A stretch of DNA of 64,000 nucleotides from Alteribacter keqinensis (GCF_003710255.1 NZ_RHIB01000003.1:310001-374000), one strand, 5' to 3'; positions 8,142-16,827 are shown, counted from the stretch's first letter. Notes: a model not told the origin generated them from the letters alone. A program made the numbers and translations.

Positions 8142-8175
8142 AAAGGGCCTCTCCGGTGATGGAGGGGTCTTTTTG
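8142..8175 (+). terminator. Terminator after the lmo0937-like gene
   Basis: AAAGGGCCTCTCC pairs imperfectly with GGAGGGGTCTTT, followed by a T run. Confidence 0.6.
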
Positions 8176-8206
8176 TTGTGGTTTTTTGGGGCGGGGGCTG
8201 GAACTG

Positions 8207-8330
8207 CTAAACGTAAAAAGAGGGAGCAGAAGTGTAAAAAAGGGACGGTAATCCGTTAAATATCGCGCTTTTAGTGTAAAATGGCAGCGGCTATCCGTAG
8301 AATAGTGCGAAGGAAGTGTAGAAAAGAGGG
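8207..8330. repeat. Degenerate tandem repeat, ~21-22 bp period, CCGTAAAA/GTGTAAAA
   Basis: Six units spaced 21-22 bases carry alternating (C)CGTAAAA- and GTGTAAAA-like cores (CGTAAAAAG, GTGTAAAAA, CCGTTAAAT, GTGTAAAAT, CCGTAGAAT, GTGTAGAAA) separated by GC-rich linkers. A second array is at 26934-27011. The period is two helical turns. No gene was found in it. The rest of the ~370-base interval to 8475 holds only the terminator. Confidence 0.65.
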
Positions 8331-8474
8331 CAGGGTGCCCCTATTTTCTCAGATGAAGTAAGGAGGGAACCGATAACTCGTTGAGCAAAAGCCATAAAAC
8401 GATGAGCGGCTGCGGAGACAAGATCCTATGTCAGTGAATAGAGTATTGGGAGAATATTTTCTGGAGGGATCGTG

Positions 8475-8618
8475 ATGGTTGGAAGACTGATCGGGCTGCT
8501 CATTTTGTTCTGGGCGGTGGCATTGCTGCTTAGTGTGATCGGCGGGTTTGTGCAGGTGCTCATCGTGCTCGGGCTGTTGTATTTTATTTTTAAATTTTTT
8601 GCTTATGCGGGGAAGTGA
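8475..8618 (+). CDS. Second lmo0937-like small membrane protein, 47 residues
   Basis: ATG 8475 follows GGAGGG at six bases. The peptide begins MVGRLIGLLILFWAVALLL and has two hydrophobic helices around a SVIGGFVQ turn, ending KFFAYAGK. The arrangement parallels the 45-residue protein at 7965 (FGFLLDVAGGIIHVLLVIAL against ALLLSVIGGFVQVLIVLGL), so the two are likely paralogues. The gene is shorter than usual annotation cut-offs. Function unknown; envelope stress is plausible from the family. Confidence 0.65.
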   Translation: MVGRLIGLLILFWAVALLLSVIGGFVQVLIVLGLLYFIFKFFAYAGK

Positions 8619-8695
8619 CTGGTGTGCTGGGCTTTTGCTGGCGTAGAGACTGGGGATAGGGGACTTTTCTCAGGTGGGACAAGCTTTTTTGTTAT

Positions 8696-8786
8696 TTGAC
8701 ACTAGTGGGAGAGTGAGATAATATATACCTATAGGGGTATGTGATGGCTACCAATTTTTTTGGTTTTCTTTATACCCCATGGGGTA
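8696..8786 (+). promoter_or_regulatory. Sigma-A promoter with two CsoR/CstR-type operators
   Basis: TTGACA (8696-8701) and TAATAT (8719-8724) are spaced 17 bases, an almost ideal promoter. Directly after the -10 lies ATACCTATAGGGGTAT (8725-8740). A perfect palindrome TACCCCATGGGGTA follows at 8773-8786. Both match the ATACCC/GGGTAT operator of the CsoR/CstR/RcnR repressor family. Since the gene behind is a rhodanese-persulfide dioxygenase, the persulfide sensor CstR is the likely ligand. No such regulator gene is in the window. Confidence 0.75.
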
Positions 8787-8854
8787 ATTAACAGTACAAG
8801 GGAGATTTGTTCAACAATTGCTCCTGCCTAAAATGAAGACTTACACAATTGTTC

Positions 8855-8868
8855 GGGGGACAGACCCC
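8855..8868. repeat. Family B palindrome, copy B2
   Basis: GGGGGACAGACCCC preceded by ACACAATTGTTC. It lies in the leader between the persulfide-type operators and the rhodanese-dioxygenase start. Confidence 0.8.
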
Positions 8869-8999
8869 GAGGTGGTTCCGAGGAGGAAACGGTATGGGGG
8901 CGTGTTTTTGGGACGCTAGAAGATGAGAGTGGAAAGTGATTGGAATGATACCTTGGCGGGTATGGAACACCGTAGAAATTTCTAAAGGAGGCTGTTTTA

Positions 9000-10136
9000 G
9001 TGATGGATTTACGAGAGATCGAATTGACTACGTTTTCGAAGAAGCTGCTTAACCGTGATGAGATGGTGGTGCTGGATATCCGGGAACCGGATGCCGTGGA
9101 GGACTGGCATATTGAGGGTCCTTCGGTCGAGCTGATTAATGAACCTTATAAGCAGTTGAAGGAAGATGGCATTGACGATCTTCTCGAAAAGCTTCCAAAA
9201 GAGAAGCCGGTTGTTGTCGTTTGTGCGAAGGCAAAGTCTTCAAGAGTGATTGGTGAGAAGATTCATAATGTAGGTGAGCATGATGTTTATGTTCTGGAGG
9301 GCGGTATGGAAGGGTGGAGTGAGCACCTGGAGCCGGTGAAAATCGGTGACCTTCCAAGCGGGGGTACGATTTATCAGTTTCTCCGTCTTGGGAAAGGATG
9401 TCTGTCTTATTTAATTGAGTCCGACGGCTCTGCGGCGATTGTGGATGCGAACCGCATGACTGGCCATTATGAATCGTTTCTTGAAGAAAAAGGGCTCAAG
9501 CTTCGCAGTGTGATTGATACGCACCTGCACGCTGACCACATATCCGGCGGCCGTAAGCTGAGAGAGGCGATGGGAGCGGAGTACTGGCTGCCGCCGAAAG
9601 ATGCGGAAGAGGTGACGTTTGAGTATGCTCCGCTGGAGGACGGAGCGGAAATCAAAGTCGGCACGACGCGGATTGTGATTGCTGCGACGTACTCGCCGGG
9701 GCATACGATCGGAAGTACGTCCCTCATTTTGGACGATACGTATTTATTGAGCGGTGATATTCTGTTTGTCGATTCCATCGGCCGGCCTGATCTTGCCGGC
9801 AAAGCGGAAGACTGGGTAGGGGATCTGCGGGAGACCCTGTACAGGCGTTATAAAGAGCTGAGTGGTGATCTTCAAGTGCTGCCTGCCCACTACGCGAAGC
9901 CGGAAGAAATTGACGAGGAGGGCCGCGTGATGGCGCGCTTGGATGAGCTGTATGAAAAGAACAGCGGGCTTCAGGTTGAAGAGGAGGAAGAGTTCAGGAA
10001 GATGGTTACAGAGAATCTTCCGCCCCAGCCGAATGATCATGACAAGATTCGGAAAACGAATATGGGGCAGCACGACCCAGATGAAGATGAACAGGCGGAG
10101 ATGGAAGTCGGACCAAACAACTGCGCTGTTTCGTAG
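9000..10136 (+). CDS. Rhodanese / persulfide dioxygenase-like fusion
   Basis: 378 residues. Residues ~5-115 are a rhodanese domain with LDIREP and the active-site loop starting at C75 (CAKAKSSR). Residues ~120-300 are a metallo-beta-lactamase fold with THLHADH (H175, H177, D179, H180), SPGHT (H235), D253 and LPAHY (H297), as in ETHE1-type persulfide dioxygenases that oxidise glutathione or other low-molecular-weight persulfides to sulfite. The order rhodanese-first is the reverse of the better known dioxygenase-rhodanese fusions. The tail (~310-378) is highly acidic. GTG 9000 fits GGAGG best; ATG 9003 is the alternative. The CstR-like operators upstream support a role in sulfide or polysulfide detoxification. 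Confidence 0.88.
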   Translation: MMDLREIELTTFSKKLLNRDEMVVLDIREPDAVEDWHIEGPSVELINEPYKQLKEDGIDDLLEKLPKEKPVVVVCAKAKSSRVIGEKIHNVGEHDVYVLEGGMEGWSEHLEPVKIGDLPSGGTIYQFLRLGKGCLSYLIESDGSAAIVDANRMTGHYESFLEEKGLKLRSVIDTHLHADHISGGRKLREAMGAEYWLPPKDAEEVTFEYAPLEDGAEIKVGTTRIVIAATYSPGHTIGSTSLILDDTYLLSGDILFVDSIGRPDLAGKAEDWVGDLRETLYRRYKELSGDLQVLPAHYAKPEEIDEEGRVMARLDELYEKNSGLQVEEEEEFRKMVTENLPPQPNDHDKIRKTNMGQHDPDEDEQAEMEVGPNNCAVS

Positions 10137-10277
10137 TATTGGTTTATAAAAAGAACAGGATTGAGGAGGCAAGGGGGATCACAGACAGAAAAACTCCTCT
10201 TGTCTCCCTCGTGGTGCCTTCATATATCAAAGGCGCTGCAAAATCCTGCTTATCATTGAAATTTACACAATTGTTCA

Positions 10278-10290
10278 GGGGACAGACCCC
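10278..10290. repeat. Family B palindrome, copy B3
   Basis: GGGGACAGACCCC preceded by ACACAATTGTTCA, 33 bases before the SulP start codon. The flank ACAATTGTTC is shared with copy B2. Confidence 0.8.
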
Positions 10291-10323
10291 GGTTGAAAGG
10301 GGACCCTTTGGGAGGTGGGAAGT

Positions 10324-12000
10324 GTGAGAGAGTGGCTACCTATTTTGGGTGTGCTGAAGAGTTATGATTTGAGACAGGATTTACGGGGAGATTTGAATGC
10401 CGGCTTAATTGTGGCGATTATGCTGGTGCCTCAGGGGATGGCCTATGCCATGCTGGCGGGGCTTCCGCCGGTGATGGGGCTTTATGCGGCCACAGTGCCG
10501 ATTTTGATTTATGCGTTGTTCGGGACGTCGCGCCAGCTTGCGGTCGGGCCGGTGGCGATGGTGTCGCTCCTGGTGTTTTCCGGTGTATCGGGATTTGCGG
10601 AGCCTGGGAGCCAGGAGTACATTTCACTTGTCCTTCTCCTTGCACTCATGGTTGGTGGGATTCAGCTGGCCATGGGCGTTTTGCGCCTTGGTGTCGTGAC
10701 GAAGTTTATTTCTCACGGTGTGATATCAGGTTTTACGAGTGCGGCTGCTATTATTATCGGTTTTAGTCAAATGAAGCACCTGGTAGGGATCGACCTTGAG
10801 AGTTCAAAGAACGTCTTTCTCATCGTGGGGGAAATAAGTGCGAGAGCCGGTGAGATTCACTTGCCGACATTGGGAATCGGTGTGGGAAGTATCCTCGTCC
10901 TTATTTTCATGAAAAGGAGGGTGAAGAAAATACCGGGACCGCTTGCTGTTGTGGTACTGGGTATGCTTGCTGTTGTTTTGTTGAACCTTCATAACAACGG
11001 CGTGGCGATTATCAGAGACGTGCCTGCAGGACTGCCTGGACTGACGATTCCGGCGCTTGATCCGTCGCTGATTCTGGCTTTACTTCCGACGGCGATTACG
11101 ATTTCCATCATCGGATTTGTGGAATCCTATGCTATGGCGAATGTGATTGCTTCTAAAGAGAAGTACCGTGTTCACGCGAACGGTGAGCTGAAAGGACTCG
11201 GGCTTTCCAACATCGGTGCGGCCTTTTTCTCCGGCTTTCCGGTAACGGGGGGATTTTCCCGGTCGGCGGTGAACTACGACGCCGGTGCCCGGACACCAGT
11301 GGCATCGATTATTACGGCGGCTTTGATTGTGATTGTGCTGCTCTTTTTCACGTCTTGGTTTTATTATCTGCCTCAGGCGGTGCTGGCTGCGATCATTCTC
11401 GTTGCGGTTTACAAGCTTATTGATGTGAAAGAAGCGGTTCACCTTTGGAAAGTGAAGCGGATTGACGGGGTCACTCTGGCCCTTACGTTTGCCGCGACGC
11501 TTATCCTTGGAATCGAGTGGGGGATCGCTGCGGGGATAGCCTTTTCACTTTTTGTTTTTATTTACCAGAGCAGCAAGCCCCACATTGCCGAGCTCGGCTA
11601 CGTGGACGATCTGGGGCTGTATCGGAACGTGTCACGGTTTGATAAAGCTCGTACTTTTGCAAAAACCTTGATTTTAAGGATTGATTCGCCGCTTTATTTT
11701 GCTAATATGGAGTTTATAAAGGAATATCTGCACGACCAGATGGTCAGAAAGGCAGACCTGAAACACGTGATCCTTGATTTTTCCGGGGTGAACGATGTGG
11801 ATGCCATTGCACTCGATGAACTGGAGGAGTGGATCCGCTCGGAGCGGGAGAACCACCAGGTGGAAACGACGCTGGTGAATGTGAAAGGTCCTGTTAGAGA
11901 CCTTCTTGCAAAAGCGGGATGGGTTAACAAATTCGGCCCGGGCATCCAGTATCCGTCCATCGACCAGGCTTTGACCGGTCTTCAGGTAAATCAGCAGTAA
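10324..12000 (+). CDS. SulP family anion transporter with STAS domain
   Basis: 558 residues. The N-terminal ~420 residues are a 12-14 helix SLC26/SulP transporter with the signature near residue ~25-60 (AGLIVAIMLVPQGMAYAMLA) and GFPVTGGFSRSAVNYDAGA. Residues ~440-555 are a cytoplasmic STAS domain (ILRIDSPLYFANMEF, HVILDFSGVNDVDAIALD, with Asp at the regulatory site). SulP proteins carry sulfate, bicarbonate or other anions. The carbonic anhydrase gene 7 bases downstream points to bicarbonate, while the upstream sulfur-oxidation gene leaves sulfate or sulfite possible. GTG 10324 follows GGAGG by 8 bases. Likely operon with the next two genes. Confidence 0.9.
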   Translation: MREWLPILGVLKSYDLRQDLRGDLNAGLIVAIMLVPQGMAYAMLAGLPPVMGLYAATVPILIYALFGTSRQLAVGPVAMVSLLVFSGVSGFAEPGSQEYISLVLLLALMVGGIQLAMGVLRLGVVTKFISHGVISGFTSAAAIIIGFSQMKHLVGIDLESSKNVFLIVGEISARAGEIHLPTLGIGVGSILVLIFMKRRVKKIPGPLAVVVLGMLAVVLLNLHNNGVAIIRDVPAGLPGLTIPALDPSLILALLPTAITISIIGFVESYAMANVIASKEKYRVHANGELKGLGLSNIGAAFFSGFPVTGGFSRSAVNYDAGARTPVASIITAALIVIVLLFFTSWFYYLPQAVLAAIILVAVYKLIDVKEAVHLWKVKRIDGVTLALTFAATLILGIEWGIAAGIAFSLFVFIYQSSKPHIAELGYVDDLGLYRNVSRFDKARTFAKTLILRIDSPLYFANMEFIKEYLHDQMVRKADLKHVILDFSGVNDVDAIALDELEEWIRSERENHQVETTLVNVKGPVRDLLAKAGWVNKFGPGIQYPSIDQALTGLQVNQQ

Positions 12001-12007
12001 AGCGACA

Positions 12008-12622
12008 GTGAAAGGGCTGATAAACGTGGAATTAAAAGATCTGAAACGTAAAAACATTGAATTTCAAGAGAAATGGCTGAAAGATGATCCTGAGTTTTTT
12101 GAACGCTTAAATGAGGGGCAGCATCCGGAGTTTCTCGTTCTTGCCTGCAGTGACTCCCGCGTGTGTCCGTCGACGGTAATGGACGCGGAACCGGGGCATA
12201 TGTTCATTCACAGAAACATTGCCAACCAGGTTGTTCATGACGATGACAGCTTCGGGGCGAGCCTGTACTACGCTCTTGTGCACCTGAAAGTAAAGTACAT
12301 TCTGATTAAAGGACACACCGGCTGCGGCGGGGTCCAGGCGGCGTGGAACGACAACCGGGAAGAAGGTCTTCAGAACTGGCTCAAGCATGTGAAAGAAAGC
12401 CTTCCGACTGACCGTGAGAGCCGTGAGTGGACGTCTGAGAAGCTTTGTAAGTACAACGTTCTTTACCAGGTCACGAAGCTCAAGGAGCACCCTGTGTATC
12501 AGGAGCACGGTCAGGGTGTGCCGATCATCGGTGCCCTTTACAACCTGGCGAGCGGCGAGCTTGACGTGTTCGACCAGGACACGCTGATTTCGGCTGCGGG
12601 TAAAAAAGAGGAGGAACGTTGA
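12008..12622 (+). CDS. Beta-class carbonic anhydrase
   Basis: About 204 residues; interconverts CO2 and bicarbonate with zinc. Zinc ligands and the catalytic dyad are visible as CSDSRV (C47, D49, R51), HRNIAN, and KGHTGCGG (H103, C106). Length is usual for the family. The start is uncertain: GTG 12008 has no ribosome site, GTG 12026 has a weak AAGGG. The TGA stop overlaps the ATG of the methyltransferase. SulP plus carbonic anhydrase is a recurrent pairing, taken to mean bicarbonate transport. Confidence 0.92.
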   Translation: MKGLINVELKDLKRKNIEFQEKWLKDDPEFFERLNEGQHPEFLVLACSDSRVCPSTVMDAEPGHMFIHRNIANQVVHDDDSFGASLYYALVHLKVKYILIKGHTGCGGVQAAWNDNREEGLQNWLKHVKESLPTDRESREWTSEKLCKYNVLYQVTKLKEHPVYQEHGQGVPIIGALYNLASGELDVFDQDTLISAAGKKEEER

Positions 12623-13188
12623 TGGCAGGGGAACGATTTGATCCGGCAAAGGCAGACCTGCTGCTCGCACCGGACCGGAAAGCAATGATTGATGCGGAGT
12701 GGGTCGCTGATCTGATTGAAATAAAAGAAGGGGATACCGCTGCCGATCTTGGTGCCGGAAACGGCTACTTTACTTTGCCCCTGGCGTCCCGGACAAAAAA
12801 CGATGTGTATGCCGTTGATGTTGAACCGGAGATGCTCGGCCTCCTAGGGGTCCGTGCTATGGATCGGGGCTTTGAGAATGTCGGCCTTCTTGAAGCCACC
12901 CTGGAGGACATTCCTCTTCCGGATGCATGCGTGAATGGTCTTGTTGCGGCGTTTGTGATGCACGAGGTGCCTGACCGGGTGAAGGCGTTCGCTGAGATGA
13001 GGCGGATGATGAAGCCCGGAGGAAAAGGGGCCATTGTTGAATGGAAGAGAGAAGAATTCACGAAAGGGCCGCCCCTTCACGAACGGCTGGAGTCTGACAC
13101 GCTGGTAAGGGAAGCCCACGAAGCGGACCTGACGGTGTCAGAGATCATTAATCTGGATCATGTGTATGTGATTTTAATTCGTAATTAG
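12622..13188 (+). CDS. Class I SAM-dependent methyltransferase
   Basis: 188 residues. Motif I is AADLGAGNGYFTLPLA, followed by an acidic VYAVDVEPEML strand-loop for the ribose hydroxyls and a late MKPGG motif before strand 5. The shape matches small Methyltransf_11/25 enzymes; the substrate is unknown. ATG 12622 overlaps the carbonic anhydrase stop by one base (TGATG) with GAGGAGG upstream, so translation is coupled. A strong terminator follows the stop directly. Confidence 0.85.
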   Translation: MAGERFDPAKADLLLAPDRKAMIDAEWVADLIEIKEGDTAADLGAGNGYFTLPLASRTKNDVYAVDVEPEMLGLLGVRAMDRGFENVGLLEATLEDIPLPDACVNGLVAAFVMHEVPDRVKAFAEMRRMMKPGGKGAIVEWKREEFTKGPPLHERLESDTLVREAHEADLTVSEIINLDHVYVILIRN

Positions 13189-13199
13189 TTAGAAAGAGC

Positions 13200-13231
13200 G
13201 AAGCCCTTCTGCGTGCAGGAGGGCTTTTTTT
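13200..13231 (+). terminator. Strong terminator of the SulP operon
   Basis: AAGCCCTTCTGC pairs with GCAGGAGGGCTT, followed by a T7 run, right after the methyltransferase stop. Confidence 0.9.
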
Positions 13232-13505
13232 ATGGAATGAGCGGAGAGGAGGGCAATACCAATCATTTGACATCTGATATTCTGAGGGCCGTTGAGAATC
13301 GATGCAGCTGTCATGTCCGCAGTCTGCTGGTACGAGTGGAAGGAAGTAAGGAGGATCGCCGGCACCTCCTGTGAAAAGCGAGGGATATTCCGCCTTCATC
13401 CTGGGTCTTCAGCTTTAATATTTAGTTTTATTCCTTAACTTGACGGCTTTGAGAATTCTCCCGGGGTACATTTTATCCCTGCGGTCATATGATGAATAGA
13501 CTATC
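13232..13505. other. Intergenic stretch with nothing recognised
   Basis: About 270 bases before the first YheC/YheD gene. No convincing small gene, repeat or RNA was seen. It presumably holds the promoter of the downstream gene. Confidence 0.4.
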
Positions 13506-14642
13506 ATGGTGGTGGTGAATGGCGTGAGTGAGAAGATAATGGATATGGTCACCGTTGGAATTACCGTTGGGAGACGGGCGCTTCGCAACCTGTTGAAGCA
13601 GAAGCCGGGGTTTCGTATTTTAAAAACGCTGGAGGCCGGTCAGGAAGAAGGACTGTCTGTTTTTTATTTCAACGGAAGCTGTGTAAATGTAGCAGATGAG
13701 ACGATTGATGGGGTTTATTTTGACGTGGAAAAACAGGAATGGAGGACGGGTGCGTTTTCGTATCCGGATGTGATTTATAACCGGGGTGGAGGGGGGATTT
13801 TTTCATCTGCGAGTAGTAAGGCAAAGGAGTTTCAGGAACAGATTGCAGCACAAAACATTCCATCCATCAATTACCTCAAAGGGTTTAATAAGATGGAAGT
13901 GTATAAGCTTCTTAAAAAGGACCAGAATCTCCGCTCCTTTCTGCCTAAAACGAAAAGAGTCCGCAACATTCGGGTACTCACTGATTTTTTCGAGAAAGAA
14001 GATGCAGGGTATGTGAAGTCGTTTAACGGGCGCAAGGGAGAGCAGGTGATTAAAGTCGAGAAGGAGGGCCCTTCTTTTGTTTACCGGTATTATAAGGAGC
14101 AGCTTTTTACTGGAAGGGCGGCTACCTTGAAGGAGTTATATGAGAGTATTAGTGGGATTCTTAATAACAAACCGTTTCTGATTCAGAGTGCAATTGATTT
14201 GATGCGTTTCAACAACCGGGTGACGGATATGAGGGCGGAGCTCCAGCGCAACGGAGATCATGAACTGGAAATTGTGGCGGTTTGCTCGCGGGTTTCCCAG
14301 GAGGGCTCGCCGATCACGACCCATTCCGAGAGCTTTCGTTACGATGAGTTTTTAAAGGAGAACCTGCAGTTTTCTGAAGAGGAATTCCTTGAAGTGGATA
14401 AGCGGATCAAGGCTTTTTTAATCGATTGTTATGAGGTGCTGGAGCAGCATTACGGTGAAGTGGGGGAGCTTGGAATTGACTTTGCCCTTGACCGGAATGG
14501 CCGGATCTGGTTCATTGAGTCTAATGCCCATTCGGCTAAAGTATCGGTTGTTAAAGCTTATGGGGATGAAGTAGTGGAAAAGGTGTTCAAAAATCCTCTC
14601 CGTTATGGGAGGAGCCTCGTTTTGGGTAACAAAACAAGATGA
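13506..14642 (+). CDS. YheC/YheD family ATP-grasp protein (endospore coat-associated)
   Basis: Up to 378 residues. The start is uncertain (ATG 13506, GTG 13524 or ATG 13545; TVGITVGRR suggests the true N-terminus is near 13545). The N-terminal domain contains YPDVIYNRGGGG; the ATP-grasp part carries KSFNGRKGEQVIKV, FLIQSAIDLMRFNNRVTDMRAELQ and ELGIDFALDRNGRIWFIESNAHSAK with the metal-binding acidic and Asn residues. In Bacillus the family is linked to the spore coat; its ligation product is not known to me. It is the first of two tandem family members. A terminator follows at 14690. Confidence 0.88.
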   Translation: MVVVNGVSEKIMDMVTVGITVGRRALRNLLKQKPGFRILKTLEAGQEEGLSVFYFNGSCVNVADETIDGVYFDVEKQEWRTGAFSYPDVIYNRGGGGIFSSASSKAKEFQEQIAAQNIPSINYLKGFNKMEVYKLLKKDQNLRSFLPKTKRVRNIRVLTDFFEKEDAGYVKSFNGRKGEQVIKVEKEGPSFVYRYYKEQLFTGRAATLKELYESISGILNNKPFLIQSAIDLMRFNNRVTDMRAELQRNGDHELEIVAVCSRVSQEGSPITTHSESFRYDEFLKENLQFSEEEFLEVDKRIKAFLIDCYEVLEQHYGEVGELGIDFALDRNGRIWFIESNAHSAKVSVVKAYGDEVVEKVFKNPLRYGRSLVLGNKTR

Positions 14643-14689
14643 AATAGTGTAAGCAGCAGCGTGGAATAGGCAGGCTGTTTCAGGTATGA

Positions 14690-14729
14690 AAAACTCTTCG
14701 ATCACTCAGGTGGCCGGAGAGTTTTTTTG
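14690..14729 (+). terminator. Terminator between the two YheC/YheD genes
   Basis: AAAACTCT pairs with AGAGTTTT across a long partly paired loop, followed by a T run. Confidence 0.6.
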
Positions 14730-14856
14730 TTTAAATTCATGGATCATTTGCATTTTGATTCCCAAGTCCGGGGTAGTCTGGTTGTTTACCCGTGTCCTAA
14801 AGTGAAGTGTAACATACATTAACACTAGCTGAACTTGAAAGAAAGGGAGAGCGAGG

Positions 14857-16827
14857 ATGGAAACGTACTGCTTTGGAGTTATGGTAACAAAGAATGTGTT
14901 GAATAGGATGGTAGCTGAACAAAATGCGATTGAGAGAGATCACGATTTAATTGCCGCCAGTAAGAAGGTGGGAATTGATATTTATTTTTTTTCACCTGAA
15001 AGTATTGATCATGAGGCAGGGACTGTGACAGGAACTTGCTACGATCATGAAAATAAATGCTGGATTCAGAAAAAAGGAATTCAATTCCCTAAAGTATTGT
15101 ACCGCAGGGTAGCCGGGGGGATCATTCAAAGAGATTCGAAATTAGATAAATTACTGAAAAAACAGAAAGTTCACATTATTAACAGAGCCAGTGGATTTAA
15201 TAAATGGAGTGTGCACAAAAAGCTGAATTATTCTCCAGACATCCGCCCGTTTTTACCGGAAACGATACTACTCAGTAAATCTTCTGATGTAAAGAATATG
15301 CTTGATAAATATAACCGTGTGTATTTAAAAGGAGTCCAGGGCGGTCGCGGGAGACAGGTGATGATGGTAGAATCGACCGGGGATGGGTATGAATACAGTG
15401 TATTTAAAAAGGAGCTCGTTAAGGAGAGCGTAGGATCATTCCCGGTGCTTATGAAGAAGATCAGGAAGTTTTATAGAAAACAAAAGGTGATTATCCAGGA
15501 GCCGATTAATCTTTTGACATTTAAAGACCGGCTGGTTGATATTCGGGTCGAAGTTCAAAAAGACGGGATGAACAGGGTGAATGCCGTATCTCCTTGTGTG
15601 CGGCTGGGAAACAGCAACGCGCCGATTACGACACACGCTACGAGCTATCCTCTGGTTACATTTCTGAAAGAGAAGCTTAAGTTCAGCGAGAAGGAGATTA
15701 AGCGGTTAACGTCGGAAATAGATAATCTTGTAAAGACGGTCATTAATGAATTGGAAAAGCATGACGGACCTTGCGGAGAAGTGGGCATTGACCTCGGTGT
15801 GGATAAAAATAAGAAGCTCTGGTTTATTGAAAGTAATTCCAGAAGTTTGAAGGTTTCCCTTGTAAAAGCCTATGGCAGAAAGAAGCTGCAGGAAGCGTAT
15901 GAAATGGTACTTGAGTATGCAAAGTTTGTGTGCAGCAACATGGAAAAACAGAGGGAAGAGGAGACGGGAGAAGTTCAACCAGCCAATGATTCTCTTAAAG
16001 AAGGTAATAAAAAAGAGAAAAGGAAAAAGAAGAAAGTAAAAAAAGATCAGGACAATAGAAGACGAAAGAAGGTTGCTGAGGATGAGAATAAGAGAATGAC
16101 TGAAAAGGCGCCGGGGAAAACGGACCTTGCAGAGGCAGTCGAAGCGTCGGAGAAGAAGGTAGAAACAGGAAGTAAGGGAAAAAAGAGCAGGCGGCATGAA
16201 AAGGACCTTGAAGAGGCTCCAGTGCAAACAGACCTTGTAGAAACAGTCGAAGCGTCAGACAAGAAGGCACAAAAGGGCAGTAAGGGGAAAAAGAGTGAGC
16301 GGCATGAAAAGGACCTTGAAGAGGCGCGAGTGGAACCGGCTCTTGAAGAGGCTCCAGTGCAAACAGACCTTGTAGAAACAGTCGAAGCGTCAGAGAAGAA
16401 GGTACAAAAGGGCAGTAAGGGGAAAAAGAGTAAACGGCTTAAGAGAGAAAAGTTGAAAGAGCAGAAAGATGTGGAAACATTACGGGAAGAAGAAGAAGGA
16501 GTGGAAGAGACAGCTGCAAAGGAAGATGAGTCTGTGAAAAAGTCGGAAAGTACGAAAAGAACAGTGGAACAAGATAATGTCGTATCTTTTGAGGCAGTGA
16601 AGGAACAGAAAGCAGAGAGAGGTGCCATTAAAGGCAGACGCAGAAAAAATCGTGTGAAAAAGCAGGAGGAATCTGTCAAGCATTCTGAGAAGCTGGCGAT
16701 GATTCTTGAACAACAAAAGGAGATGCTGAAAAGCCGGAAGGAGAATCAGAAAAAGCGGATTACGAGTAAAGACCTTCTGGTCATGCGGATGAAGGTGGTA
16801 AATGGATACAGGTGGGCCGATGATTGA
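14857..16827 (+). CDS. YheC/YheD ATP-grasp protein with a long charged repeat tail
   Basis: 656 residues. Residues 1-~365 parallel the preceding gene: a VLYRRVAGGI motif, GVQGGRGRQVMMVE, IIQEPINLLTFKDRLVDIRV, and GEVGIDLGVDKNKKLWFIES of the ATP-grasp site. From ~370 the protein becomes a Lys/Glu-rich, coil-like extension not present in the neighbour. It contains three tandem repeats starting near residues 418, 454 and 499 (core APVQTDLVETVEAS then KKxxKGSKGKKS), the last two nearly identical at DNA level. The final part is again Lys/Glu-rich. A structural spore-coat role for the tail is inferred. Ribosome site GAAAGGGAGAG precedes ATG 14857. Confidence 0.88.
   Translation: METYCFGVMVTKNVLNRMVAEQNAIERDHDLIAASKKVGIDIYFFSPESIDHEAGTVTGTCYDHENKCWIQKKGIQFPKVLYRRVAGGIIQRDSKLDKLLKKQKVHIINRASGFNKWSVHKKLNYSPDIRPFLPETILLSKSSDVKNMLDKYNRVYLKGVQGGRGRQVMMVESTGDGYEYSVFKKELVKESVGSFPVLMKKIRKFYRKQKVIIQEPINLLTFKDRLVDIRVEVQKDGMNRVNAVSPCVRLGNSNAPITTHATSYPLVTFLKEKLKFSEKEIKRLTSEIDNLVKTVINELEKHDGPCGEVGIDLGVDKNKKLWFIESNSRSLKVSLVKAYGRKKLQEAYEMVLEYAKFVCSNMEKQREEETGEVQPANDSLKEGNKKEKRKKKKVKKDQDNRRRKKVAEDENKRMTEKAPGKTDLAEAVEASEKKVETGSKGKKSRRHEKDLEEAPVQTDLVETVEASDKKAQKGSKGKKSERHEKDLEEARVEPALEEAPVQTDLVETVEASEKKVQKGSKGKKSKRLKREKLKEQKDVETLREEEEGVEETAAKEDESVKKSESTKRTVEQDNVVSFEAVKEQKAERGAIKGRRRKNRVKKQEESVKHSEKLAMILEQQKEMLKSRKENQKKRITSKDLLVMRMKVVNGYRWADD

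Noticed and set aside
12107-12685. Antisense frame across the carbonic anhydrase gene
   Set aside because: The sense strand carries a complete carbonic anhydrase with all zinc ligands.
16047-16679. Antisense Ser/Phe-rich open frame opposite the Lys/Glu tail
   Set aside because: It mirrors the AAG/GAA-rich sense codons and the repeats; not a gene.
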